From positions 103,316 through 167,315 of the forward strand of contig CAZUAQ010000004.1 in assembly GCA_964618455.1 (NCBI GenBank): a DNA stretch of 64,000 nt, given 5' to 3'. A program made the translations under genes and the position numbers. The notes beneath the pieces were generated by a model. It was given only the letters and a program-made list of their open reading frames with translations. It ran no database searches and had not been told where the DNA came from. This stretch comes from CAZUAQ01 sp964618455. Lineage in GTDB: Bacteria > Planctomycetota > Phycisphaerae > UBA1845 > PWPN01. Below, in pieces: positions 15,477-23,904 of this stretch; positions within the stretch are counted from its first letter, which is position 1; the number at the start of each line of letters is the position of its first letter.

Positions 15477-16919
15477 TCAGTCGTCGCACGCCGGATCCAC
15501 CGGAATGCTCGGACCGCTGACGCAGTTGAAGAACGCGTCGAGGTCGTCACTGGTGATGTCGCCGTCGGGCACGCCCGGGTTCCCGGAGCTGCTGCGGTCG
15601 AAGCACTCGCAGTTCAACCCGATACCGCCACCGACGCCGACCAGGCAACGCTGAATCGCCGCGAAGTCCGTGGCATCCACGTCGCCGTCGGGCTCCACGT
15701 CCGCAAACGGGTCGTTGCACTGGCAGTTCAGCGCGGCCGAGCAGTCGGGATCTTCACAGTCGATCAAGAGATCGCCGTCGTTATCGATGCCGTCGTCGCA
15801 GATGTCTTCCACCTGGCAGACCTGGGCTTCGAGGCAGTCCGGATCGTCGCAATCGACGAGGCCCAGACCGTCATCATCGATCCCGTTCGTGCAGTTTTCA
15901 GGCGGGCAGGTATCCGCAAAGCAGTCAGGATCCAATTCATCGGCGAGTCCGTCGCCATCCTCATCGCCGACCGTAGCGCAGAGTTCGATGTTGGTCGGCG
16001 CGGCGGTCAACACGTCGATCTCTTTGATGACCGGCGCGACGAAGCCGCGCTTCTGGCCATCGATGTCCTCGACATCGAAGTATTCCGCCGGGTTGGGCAC
16101 ACTTGGGCATCCGATCGGGCCGACATGCTCGTCCCACTGAACGCCATTGGTATTGTCCACCGCGTAGAACACGAAGCGGATACTGGTCACGCCCGTGGCG
16201 AGCGTGGGGCTGGTCTCGTTGTAGACACGGGTCAACGTCGCCCCGATCGTGTTGTCGTTGACATTGGGCGCGAGGCCGTCGGTCGGCGAGCCGTTCGCCT
16301 GGCACACGGCGATGGCCGTCCGCACGTCCTGGGCCAGAAGCGAGAACTTGGACTCGTCGTCCGGCGTGGCGTCGGTCGAAATGTACACGTCGTAATTCTG
16401 AAAGACGCGGCCGTCCGTATCCTGGTTGGCGGCGAATACACGAATCTCACCGATGTCGGTGGGCGAACTCAGGTTGAACTGGAAGACGCCGGCCGGCCAT
16501 GCAAAGTCGCTGAGCACCGAATCGACGTTGGCATTCACCACCCCGTCCACCAGCTTGAGCTTCTGCGCAGCGGGATTGGGGTGCACACTGTCGAGAAAGC
16601 CCGAGATTCCCGGATTCGGATTGCCCAGCGTGCCGTCGGGCTGCGTCTGCTCGCACCCGGTCGTGGCGCTCGGGGGCATGTTGTCGATGGCCTTGTAACC
16701 TGTGACCTCGTTCACCAGATCGCTGTTCAGGCGAATAAACGCACCCGTCGGGTCGTTGGTCAGTTCAGTGGACAGCACATCCGCGCCATCCAGCGGCAGC
16801 GACAGGCTGGGCACGTCCGGTGCGAGTTCAAAAGTGTAATTGACTTGGGCGGCCAGCGGCGCTGTCAGCACCAGTACCGTACCCCACGCCCAGAGGGTGT
16901 GGTTGCGAACGTTCAACAT
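15477..16919 (-). CDS. secreted discoidin-like protein with dockerin-like C-terminus
   Basis: The 480-residue protein has a signal peptide ending near LAAQ (residue 25), a beta-rich domain of about 290 residues, several acidic calcium-loop repeats of the DGIDNDGDxxxDCxDPDC kind (about residues 330-400) and the dockerin-like end DGDVDATDF...CVSGPSIPVDPAC. The beta domain contains GEIRVFAANQDTDG and APVIKEIDVL, which match segments of the PEP-CTERM protein at 18709-19488 (SEIRVFGGNADA and SPLIREIDIL). The two are therefore likely relatives carried on different anchors. A strong GGAGGAAG precedes the ATG. The gene ends at a strong terminator. Function is unknown; glycan or cell-surface binding is likely. 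Confidence 0.78.
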   Translation of the reverse strand: MLNVRNHTLWAWGTVLVLTAPLAAQVNYTFELAPDVPSLSLPLDGADVLSTELTNDPTGAFIRLNSDLVNEVTGYKAIDNMPPSATTGCEQTQPDGTLGNPNPGISGFLDSVHPNPAAQKLKLVDGVVNANVDSVLSDFAWPAGVFQFNLSSPTDIGEIRVFAANQDTDGRVFQNYDVYISTDATPDDESKFSLLAQDVRTAIAVCQANGSPTDGLAPNVNDNTIGATLTRVYNETSPTLATGVTSIRFVFYAVDNTNGVQWDEHVGPIGCPSVPNPAEYFDVEDIDGQKRGFVAPVIKEIDVLTAAPTNIELCATVGDEDGDGLADELDPDCFADTCPPENCTNGIDDDGLGLVDCDDPDCLEAQVCQVEDICDDGIDNDGDLLIDCEDPDCSAALNCQCNDPFADVEPDGDVDATDFAAIQRCLVGVGGGIGLNCECFDRSSSGNPGVPDGDITSDDLDAFFNCVSGPSIPVDPACDD

Positions 16920-17041
16920 CTTCTCTTCCTCCTGCTCCGCGTGATATGGATTTACCCCCTGCGTTCAGGGGACATCATTGGTTTTCGTCAATCATTGCCT
17001 GTGGCAGGGCTGTTCAACCCTATGGGGACCCCATGTGGGGG

Positions 17042-17896
17042 TTACCACCACCACATGTCGTCGCCGCGTATGAGGTTCGCGGTCTGGCGCACCGAGATAT
17101 CGCTCGGCGAGATATCGGTGCCGAACACATCGGGGAAGTTGCCCTTGCTCCGCCATTCGACATGCCCGTCCCCGTAGCCCATGTTCATGCCTTCAAAGGG
17201 AACCTTGTTGACGCTGGCGACCGGCTGATACGTCGCCAGATGGTTGATGCGCCATCGGGGTCCCGGAGAACCACCCGCCCAGTACATCATCATGCCGCCC
17301 ATCATCACCTTCCGTGCGTCGGGCTCCTTGATGACGTAATTCCTCCGGGCAAAGCGTACATCCGTGCGGGGGTTGCACGGCGTGGGATCACCCCAACCCG
17401 GCTGACACTTGGCGGGGTCGTTGGTCATCCCGTTCATCCGCGCGAGGTAGACATAGGTTGTATGGACGTAGGGCGCCGCTTTGGCATCGGCCTGGTCGGT
17501 TCCCTGAAGGTCGCCGAAACGATCGATTTCCTTGACTTCAGGGCAGTAGAACAGCTCGCCCGCACGGACCTCGTTGGTATCGGCGGCATCCTTGAAACCG
17601 GTCTTCAGGAAACGCCCCAGCGCCCGATGCGTGTCCTTGGTCATCAAACCGAAGACCTCGCCTTTCCCGGACGAGGTGACGTTGATCATGGCCGGTTCGG
17701 GATACTCCTTGTACTGCTCCCGATACGTCAACAGGCCGATCGCGATCTGATGAAGATTACTGGCGCAGACCACGCGACGCGCCTGCCGGCGCGCCTTCGA
17801 CAACGTCGGGATCAGGATCGCCACGAGCAAGGCGATAATGGCCACGACGACCAGAACTTCGATGAGCGTGAAGGCACGATTTCGTTTCTTGAGCAT
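17042..17896 (-). CDS. type II pseudopilin-like protein (prepilin N-methylation motif)
   Basis: The 284-residue protein starts with a short basic leader and the prepilin peptidase site RAFTLIEVLVVVAIIALL, followed by the hydrophobic helix. Residues toward the end include GYGDGHVEW, matching the H-x9-DG region of the planctomycete-type prepilin family. These proteins are processed by PilD and assembled into a type II secretion or pilus-like structure, or simply exported. The ATG at 17896 is chosen because the processed leader must be short; the open frame continues upstream without a signal. No gspD/E genes lie nearby. The role is unknown. Confidence 0.88.
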   Translation of the reverse strand: MLKKRNRAFTLIEVLVVVAIIALLVAILIPTLSKARRQARRVVCASNLHQIAIGLLTYREQYKEYPEPAMINVTSSGKGEVFGLMTKDTHRALGRFLKTGFKDAADTNEVRAGELFYCPEVKEIDRFGDLQGTDQADAKAAPYVHTTYVYLARMNGMTNDPAKCQPGWGDPTPCNPRTDVRFARRNYVIKEPDARKVMMGGMMMYWAGGSPGPRWRINHLATYQPVASVNKVPFEGMNMGYGDGHVEWRSKGNFPDVFGTDISPSDISVRQTANLIRGDDMWWW

Positions 17897-18708
17897 TATG
17901 GACACTCTGCTGGACACTCTGACAAAGTAACTCGGTCTACGAATTCCCGAATGGACATTCCTGGATATTTTACCCAATCGGCATTGACCCGGACCATACG
18001 AATGTGCATCATCAATCGAGACTGTGAATCGAATGAGACCCGTCTCTGATGTGCGATGATTCGCCGTCAAGCATTTTCAACGAGATGTCCCGGATCCGCG
18101 TTCCGGAGCCACATGGGCCATGGCATCGCACCACCTATCGTGATGCGTATGCTTCCCATGATGTCGGGAGCCATTCAAGCGATACCATTCTAACACAACA
18201 CACACGTAGATCTGATGTAGATAATGCTAATATTATATCGGCATCACTGACGGATGCGAGCAACGCAAACGGGATTAAAGCCATATTGGAATTATTGGCG
18301 ATCTACTTAGTAGCCTCTGGCTTTGTGCACTATTCAACAAATCCACGGTCAAACCTTTACCAAGAAAACCATTGACACAGGTGAGCCCGGCTCAGCATAA
18401 TATGTCTCGGAGGAGCGGTAATTCGCCGTCCATTTCGGTTGGCATGGGAGTGATGCTCCAGATGCCCGGAATCGTGAACGCCATTCGGCACCCTTCACGA
18501 CATTCGCCATTGCAGCAAGAATCCTGTGCCCGACCGCCCTGCAAGCGTCCCGGGTTTCAACCATCAGTTTCCAGGATCGCTCTGAGTGGCGTTGCTTCTC
18601 CAGGATGAAAAACGACTGGTGGGTCTGAAAGTTGCGAGGGCATCTCCCATTCCCGCCTAGAGACCAAGTGTTTCGCGTGTGCATTTCACGAACTTGAGGA
18701 GGTTGAGA
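17897..18708 (+). other. 812-base intergenic region, no gene seen
   Basis: The stretch separates the divergent pseudopilin and PEP-CTERM genes. Bases 18180-18370 are clearly AT-rich compared with the surroundings. A short frame at 18049-18375 and an opposite one at 18349-18684 have no family resemblance and poor start signals. The main support is a promoter at 18372-18401 and about 300 bases of leader before the PEP-CTERM gene. Confidence 0.6.
18372..18401 (+). promoter_or_regulatory. sigma70-type promoter for the PEP-CTERM gene
   Basis: A perfect TTGACA at 18372-18377 is followed after 18 bases by CATAAT at 18396-18401. A start near 18408 would give a leader of about 300 bases before the ATG at 18709, long enough to hold a regulatory structure or a small RNA. 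Confidence 0.6.
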
Positions 18709-19488
18709 ATGCGAAAGTCTATGGCAATGTTATGTGTGCTGCTGACGGCGTCGGTCGCCGGTGCGGCCGTGACGTCCACGTTTGACAGCGGTGCCGCCAC
18801 CGACGGCTCGGACCTGCCGGTCCAGCCGGCCAGCGGCGACCTGATCGACGGCGTGACTCCGCCGACCGTCGACACGTTCCGCCCCGGTTCCAACCAGGGA
18901 TTCCACGGTGCGAATGGCGCCCCCGGTGACCAGTTCCCGGCGTACACGGACGGCGGCTTCGGTGGCGGTCTTCACGGTCTGCTGGTCGACAATGACCCGG
19001 TGGTCGACGGCCAGGTGGTCCAAGGCATCACGTACGACCTGGGTGGCCAGGACGTGAGCGAAATTCGCGTGTTCGGTGGTAATGCCGATGCCCGCCAGTT
19101 CCTCACGCTGGTGGTTGAGCTTTCGTTCAACGGCGTCGACTTCGTCGGCGTCGGCCCGGACAACGGCTACTTCCAGCCGGCCGGAATCAATAGCAACGAT
19201 GTCCCTCCGGGCTGGGGCTCGGTCATGCGGATCTTTGATGACGGCGGCGCGCTGCTCGGCTCCGGTGTCGAGAAGGTTCGCTTCCAGTTCTTCGCCTCGG
19301 GCAACAACAACCCCCAGCGTTACGTGGATCCGTTCTCCGGCGCGAACCCCTTCACGGGCTTCGATGACGGTCAGGGTGCTGCGAATCAGTCTCCGCTGAT
19401 TCGCGAGATCGACATCCTGCCCGAGCCGGCCAGCCTCGCGCTGATCGCCCTCGGCAGTGTCGCCCTGCTGCGCCGCCGCCGCGCCTGA
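18709..19488 (+). CDS. PEP-CTERM sorting-domain protein, discoidin-like
   Basis: The 259-residue protein has an N-terminal signal (about residues 1-20), a beta-rich body and a C-terminal PEP-CTERM module: PEPAS, a hydrophobic helix and RRRRA. Such proteins are processed by an exosortase and exported. The ATG at 18709 has GGAGG eight bases upstream and is preferred to an in-frame ATG at 18679. The body resembles the protein at 15477-16919 (see SEIRVFGGNADA and SPLIREIDIL), suggesting a common fold with different anchors. No exosortase gene lies in the window. Function is unknown. Confidence 0.85.
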   Translation: MRKSMAMLCVLLTASVAGAAVTSTFDSGAATDGSDLPVQPASGDLIDGVTPPTVDTFRPGSNQGFHGANGAPGDQFPAYTDGGFGGGLHGLLVDNDPVVDGQVVQGITYDLGGQDVSEIRVFGGNADARQFLTLVVELSFNGVDFVGVGPDNGYFQPAGINSNDVPPGWGSVMRIFDDGGALLGSGVEKVRFQFFASGNNNPQRYVDPFSGANPFTGFDDGQGAANQSPLIREIDILPEPASLALIALGSVALLRRRRA

Positions 19489-19558
19489 TCGCGCCACGCG
19501 GTGCATGAAGGACCGGGACTCATCTGAGTCGTTCTAGACCGGTCACAGTAATCACTCC

Positions 19559-19600
19559 ACGGCCTCCACCGCCTCGGTGGAGGCCGTTCTCTTGCGCTTT
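19559..19600 (+). terminator. rho-independent terminator
   Basis: A perfect 12-bp stem (ACGGCCTCCACC at 19559-19570 with its complement at 19576-19587), a five-base loop, and a T-rich tail follow the PEP-CTERM gene. Confidence 0.88.
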
Positions 19601-19627
19601 CTCATGTGCCTCTCCCAAAGAATCCCC

Positions 19628-19656
19628 CTGACGCAGGCGCGTGTTTCTGCTACACT
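19628..19656 (+). promoter_or_regulatory. possible promoter of the asnB-nitrilase pair
   Basis: CTGACG at 19628-19633 and TACACT at 19651-19656 are separated by 17 bases just beyond the preceding terminator. The leader to asnB would be about 165 bases. Confidence 0.4.
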
Positions 19657-19827
19657 CATAATCCCGGTGAGGCGAACAGGGATTGGCACTCCCCTGCCAC
19701 ACCGGCCTCAACGCCTGATTGATTCAGCCATCGTGACGAATCTACGCCTGCATCCAATCATGTCGGCCCACTGCGGCGCATCCTTCCGGATGTCCCGATC
19801 CCGGCGTCGACACGAGGAGAATGTCCC

Positions 19828-21336
19828 ATGTGTGGTTTTGCCTGCCTTTGGCGGCATGACGATGAAACGCTCGCCAAGCGGATGATCGAGAAAATCCAGC
19901 ATCGCGGTCCGGACGCGACCCAGATCTACCGGACCTCCAACGTGCCGGCGATCATGGCCCATTGCCGGCTGTCGATTATCGGCCCCTCGGACGGATCGCA
20001 GCCGATCTACGCCGCCGACAACATCCTGGTCGCCAACGGCGAGATCTACAATTATCACGACCTCCGTGCCATTCTCGGTGAGAGCGCCTTCGAGACACGA
20101 AGCGACAGCGAGACGATCCTTCACCTGTTCCGTTCGAACCAGATGCGCTGGGTCAATCGGCTCGACGGCATGTTCGCCTTCGTCCTGGCCACGCCCGAAC
20201 GTATTATCGCCGCCCGCGACCCCCTCGGCATCAAGCCGTTGTACGTCGCCCACCTCGCCGAGGGGCTGGCGTTCTCCTCGGAGCTCAAGGCCTTCGACGG
20301 ACTCGGTCTCACGAAGATCGAAGCCATCGGTCCGGGCGAGATGTTCGACAGCATCGATGGCACGCGACGCTGGTTCCGCATCGCCCAGGGGGCTGCCGAA
20401 GCCGAGCCGGGCTTCGACCTGGAGGCGGTCTGTCGGGAGTTGCGGCTCACGCTGGAGGACGCGGTCCGCAAGTGGATGGTCGCGGACGTGGAGGTCGGCT
20501 CGTTTCTCTCCGGCGGGCTCGACTCGTCGCTCATCGCCGCCCTGGCTGCCCAGGCGAAGAAGGGCAAACTGAAGACTTTCTCCGTCGGCCTCGAGGGCAG
20601 TCCCGATATCCAGGCGGCCAAGCGCGTGGCCGAGCACATCGACTCGGAACACTATCAGCTGACATTCACCGCCGAGGATCTCGCTGAGGCCATGCCGCAC
20701 GTGATCTATCACCTGGAGAGTGCCGACGTCGACCTGGTGCGCAGCGCCATCCCGACACACTTCGCCACCACGCTGGCCCGGCAGCACGTCAAGGCCGTTC
20801 TCACCGGCGAGGGCGCCGACGAACTCTTCGCGGGGTATTCCTATCACCATGACTATGCCGACACGCCGCGCGAACTGGCGGACGAACTGACGCGCTCGCT
20901 GACCAGCATGCACAATATCAACCTGCAGCGCGTGGATCGGATCACCATGGCCCAGGGTCTTGAAGCCCGCACGCCCTTCCTCGATCGCGAACTGATCGAC
21001 TTCGCCCAGTCCATTCCGGCATCGCTCAAGATGCGCATCACGGATGAACAGACCGGTGAGACCACGGAAAAGTGGATCCTTCGTAAAGCGTGCGAAGGCC
21101 TGCTGCCGCATGATCTGATCTGGCGGCAGAAAGCCCAGTTCGACGAAGGGACCGGCACCGTGGACACGCTCGACGAAGCCCTGTCCCTGGCCACCGGCTG
21201 CCCCAGGCCCGTCGACCGCGACACCGAGGCCCGGCTCTACCGCGAGATCCTCTGCAATCAGTTTGAAAACCCCGAGATGATTCTGGACAATGCGGGAACG
21301 TGGGATCAGGATCGCGTCGTGGTCAAGAGCAGCTGA
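19828..21336 (+). CDS. asnB: glutamine-hydrolysing asparagine synthase
   Basis: The 502-residue protein has the glutaminase domain starting with the catalytic Cys2 (MCGFACLW), with RLSIIG and NGEIYNY boxes, and an ATP-dependent synthetase domain with the PP-loop SGGLDSS near residues 228-234 and TGEGADELFAGY. It should convert aspartate, glutamine and ATP to asparagine. The length is typical of the short AsnB type. The nitrilase gene follows 56 bases downstream on the same strand, which suggests related nitrogen chemistry. The glutamine tunnel regions look intact. Members of this family that amidate other substrates exist, so an alternative acceptor remains possible. Confidence 0.93.
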   Translation: MCGFACLWRHDDETLAKRMIEKIQHRGPDATQIYRTSNVPAIMAHCRLSIIGPSDGSQPIYAADNILVANGEIYNYHDLRAILGESAFETRSDSETILHLFRSNQMRWVNRLDGMFAFVLATPERIIAARDPLGIKPLYVAHLAEGLAFSSELKAFDGLGLTKIEAIGPGEMFDSIDGTRRWFRIAQGAAEAEPGFDLEAVCRELRLTLEDAVRKWMVADVEVGSFLSGGLDSSLIAALAAQAKKGKLKTFSVGLEGSPDIQAAKRVAEHIDSEHYQLTFTAEDLAEAMPHVIYHLESADVDLVRSAIPTHFATTLARQHVKAVLTGEGADELFAGYSYHHDYADTPRELADELTRSLTSMHNINLQRVDRITMAQGLEARTPFLDRELIDFAQSIPASLKMRITDEQTGETTEKWILRKACEGLLPHDLIWRQKAQFDEGTGTVDTLDEALSLATGCPRPVDRDTEARLYREILCNQFENPEMILDNAGTWDQDRVVVKSS

Positions 21337-21392
21337 TGCCCGCGTGATGCAAACGAGGGCAGGCAACTCCCGGATCCGATTGTGAGGTGAAG

Positions 21393-22286
21393 ATGGAAGA
21401 CTTCAATAAGTATCGCACGGCGGTGCTGCGCGTGGCCGCCGCGCAGATTGAGCCGACCGAGGCGGACCTCAGCGAAAACCTGGATAAGCACATCGCTTAC
21501 ATCGAAAAGGCCAAGGCGCAGAAGATCGATCTTCTCGTCTTCCCGGAACTGTCGCTGACCGGCTATCAGCTCCGCTCCAAAACACCGGACCTGGCCATCA
21601 CGCGTGACGACCCCCGCCTGCTCGACCTCGCGGAACGCGCGGGCGATATGGCGGTGGTGGTCGGCTTCGTCGAAGAAAGCCTCGCCGCCCAGTTCCACAA
21701 CTCCGCCGCCGTGCTCCGCCACGGGCAGGTACGCTTTATCCATCGCAAGCTCAACCTCGCCACCTATGGCAATCTCGAGGAAGCCAAGTACTTCGCGCGC
21801 GGGCGATACGTCGACGTGTACTTGCACGATGCCCCGTGGACCATGGGCATCTTCATCTGCGCCGACTCCTGGAATCCCGGGTTGATCCATCTTGCGGGTC
21901 TTTACGGCGCGACGATGCTGGTCATCCCGATTGCGTCATCACGCGAGGCGGTGGGGCTCGATTTTTCCAATCCCGACGGATGGCACACGGCGCTTTCGTT
22001 CTACGGAATGCTCTACGGCATGCCGATCGTGATGGCCAATCACTGCGGCACACGGGATGGAGAGTCGTACTGGGGCGGCAGCCGCGTCATCGACCCCCAC
22101 GGTAAGATCATCGCCCTCGGCGGTGAGGGTGAGGAACTCATCGTGGCCGATCTCGATTACGCCAAAGTCCGCCAGGCCCGGTTCCAGCTCCCGACCGTCC
22201 GCGACTCGAACCTCGACCTCATCCACCGCGAGATCGAGCGGCTCAACAACCGCATCGGTGTTCCCCGCGGCATGCGCTCGTCGTAG
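21393..22286 (+). CDS. carbon-nitrogen hydrolase (nitrilase superfamily)
   Basis: The 297-residue protein has the full Glu-Lys-Cys triad of the superfamily: Glu in FPELSLTGY, Lys in RKLNLATYG and Cys in CADSWNPG. It should hydrolyse a nitrile, amide or N-carbamoyl group, with the specific substrate unknown. Superfamily members also serve as ammonia-releasing subunits or amidases. The gene is 56 bases behind asnB and probably co-transcribed with it. ATG at 21393 with GAGG five bases upstream is preferred to an earlier GTG at 21387. Confidence 0.9.
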   Translation: MEDFNKYRTAVLRVAAAQIEPTEADLSENLDKHIAYIEKAKAQKIDLLVFPELSLTGYQLRSKTPDLAITRDDPRLLDLAERAGDMAVVVGFVEESLAAQFHNSAAVLRHGQVRFIHRKLNLATYGNLEEAKYFARGRYVDVYLHDAPWTMGIFICADSWNPGLIHLAGLYGATMLVIPIASSREAVGLDFSNPDGWHTALSFYGMLYGMPIVMANHCGTRDGESYWGGSRVIDPHGKIIALGGEGEELIVADLDYAKVRQARFQLPTVRDSNLDLIHREIERLNNRIGVPRGMRSS

Positions 22287-22361
22287 TCATTGGACCTTTT
22301 GCTGCCGGATGCCGGTGCTCACTTGCGGCGGTCACGCCTCGGTGACACCATATGACCTTCG

Positions 22362-22534
22362 TTGCCGTTCAACTTCGAGAAGCGATGGCGTTACGACTTT
22401 GATATGAAGGGCATCACAACTACGCCGAAGGAAGTCGTGGGGAGATGATCGCCATTCTGGTCGATCAGGTGCATGACGGCATGACCGACTCCATCGAGGC
22501 TTGCAAAGAGGCGAAAGCGCTGGCTGGGAAGTAG
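22362..22534 (+). pseudogene. possible frameshifted small ORF
   Basis: A TTG-initiated frame from 22362 encodes PFNFEKRWRYDFDMKG and reaches a stop at 22446. One base shift at about 22442 continues into a second frame of 29 residues, ILVDQVHDGMTDSIEAC and onward, to TAG at 22532-22534. The two halves read as a single sensible acidic protein of about 57 residues, so a one-base deletion in a real small gene or a sequencing error is likely. No family is recognised. Confidence 0.35.
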
Positions 22535-22563
22535 CCGCGCGGTGGTTGTTAACTCACCCTTCT

Positions 22564-23745
22564 TTACTCCCCGAGATAGGTCCCCACTTCGCGCGCGGTA
22601 TGAATCAGCAGGTGATCGCGCGGGACGAGTTTGAGCTTTCCCGCCACTTCTTCCAGCGGAACCGGGACAAATTCATTCCCTTGCACCGCCATCATGAACG
22701 CCCGGCGGCCTTCCACCAGGTAATCGACCGCACGCGTGCCGAGCTGCGTGGCCAGCAGGCGGTCCGTCGGTGTGGGTGTACCGCCGCGCTGAAGGTGGCT
22801 CAGCGCGGTCACACGCGTTTCCAGGCCCGTCAACTCTTCCACCTGCCGCGCGACGCGCTGGCTCACCGTTGCCTTCACGTAAACCGTCCCACACTCGCTG
22901 CTGATGTCCGGTGGCGGCTTCTTGCTCTTCTTCCCGTTGCTCTTGCCGTTGCCCTTCTTGCTCTCCTTCTCCGAAGCGGACGCCTCGGCCGCCTTTTCCT
23001 GCTCGCGCTCCTCGGCCTCCGCGCGGGTCACGGCGCCTTCGGCCACTGCCAGGATACTGAACCGCTTGCCCGTTCGCGCGCGCTCCTTCAACGACGCCGC
23101 CACGCCCTGCGGATCGTACGGAATCTCAGGAATGAGGATCACGTCCGCCCCTGCCGCGATCCCCGACGACAACGCCAGCCACCCCGCGCGGTGCCCCATG
23201 ATCTCCACGACCATGATGCGGTGATGGCTGCTGGCGGTGGTGTGCAGCCGGTCCAGCGCCTCGGTCGCAACGGTGAACGCCGTATCGAAGCCGAAGGTGT
23301 AGTCGGTCCGCGCCACGTCGTTGTCGATGGTTTTCGGCAGCGTGATGACGTTGATGTTGCCTTCCTTGGCCAAGTGATACGCGTTCTTCTGCGTGCCCCC
23401 GCCCCCCAGGCACACGAGACAGTCGAGGTGCAGGTTGTGGTAATTGGCGATGGCGGCGGCGGTGAGATCCATCTTCCCGGCGGAGCCCATCGGCATCTTG
23501 TGCGGCTTGTCCCGGCTGGTGCCGAGGATCGTCCCGCCCAGGGACAGAATGCCCGAAACGTCCGAGGACCTCAGCGGCGCGGCCTGACGCTCCACGAGCC
23601 CGCGAAAGCCGTCGCGAATCCCCACCACCTCCATCCCGTAGCCGTGGGCGGCGCGCACCACGGCGCGGATGGCGGCGTTGAGCCCCGGGCAGTCTCCACC
23701 GGAGGTCAGGATGCCGATGCATCGAATTGCGTTCTTGTTGGCCAT
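22564..23745 (-). CDS. pfkA: 6-phosphofructokinase, group III-like
   Basis: The 393-residue enzyme phosphorylates fructose 6-phosphate in glycolysis. LTSGGDCPGLNAA (residues 13-25) is the family N-terminus, GGGGTQ (114-119) the phosphate loop and PKTIDND (137-143) the catalytic block with the aspartate base. The pair Gly at the position that is Asp in PPi-dependent enzymes and Lys before TIDND (PKTIDND) is the intermediate pattern of the mixed-substrate group III, so ATP is likely but PPi cannot be excluded. Residues 241-281 form a charged Lys/Glu/Ser-rich insertion not normal in the family, probably a surface loop. No other glycolytic gene is adjacent. Confidence 0.9.
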   Translation of the reverse strand: MANKNAIRCIGILTSGGDCPGLNAAIRAVVRAAHGYGMEVVGIRDGFRGLVERQAAPLRSSDVSGILSLGGTILGTSRDKPHKMPMGSAGKMDLTAAAIANYHNLHLDCLVCLGGGGTQKNAYHLAKEGNINVITLPKTIDNDVARTDYTFGFDTAFTVATEALDRLHTTASSHHRIMVVEIMGHRAGWLALSSGIAAGADVILIPEIPYDPQGVAASLKERARTGKRFSILAVAEGAVTRAEAEEREQEKAAEASASEKESKKGNGKSNGKKSKKPPPDISSECGTVYVKATVSQRVARQVEELTGLETRVTALSHLQRGGTPTPTDRLLATQLGTRAVDYLVEGRRAFMMAVQGNEFVPVPLEEVAGKLKLVPRDHLLIHTAREVGTYLGE

Positions 23746-23904
23746 CGCTCACCTCTCCAGTCAGGCGGCCCGGATCCCATTGTATGTCTTCGGTTCTCGG
23801 CGCGAAGGCCATAAGGTGTGAAAGACCCAGGGCTCAGGTTCGCGGAGATTATCGGAAGCGGGGGCCGGTTCTCGAACTCCCGCATCGAGCGCCGCGCGTT
23901 CCGC

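Larger units (their letters stand above)
19489..19827 (+). other. intergenic region with terminator and promoter, no gene seen
   Basis: The 339 bases between the PEP-CTERM and asnB genes contain a strong terminator at 19559-19600 and a candidate promoter at 19628-19656. No conserved coding frame or RNA gene is apparent in the remainder. Confidence 0.6.

Noticed and set aside
16960..17041. GC-rich short inverted repeats (CCCCTG...CAGGGG and around ACCCCATGTGGGG) as terminators of the pseudopilin gene.
   Set aside because: Stems are only four to six bases with no T tract, so there is insufficient support.
18049..18684. Short open frames in the 812-base gap (18049-18375 plus, 18349-18684 minus).
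   Set aside because: No Shine-Dalgarno, no hydrophobic or conserved motif, and overlap with a promoter.
19708..21366. A 552-residue open frame on the minus strand over asnB.
   Set aside because: Antisense to a full-length asparagine synthase; composition typical of a shadow frame.
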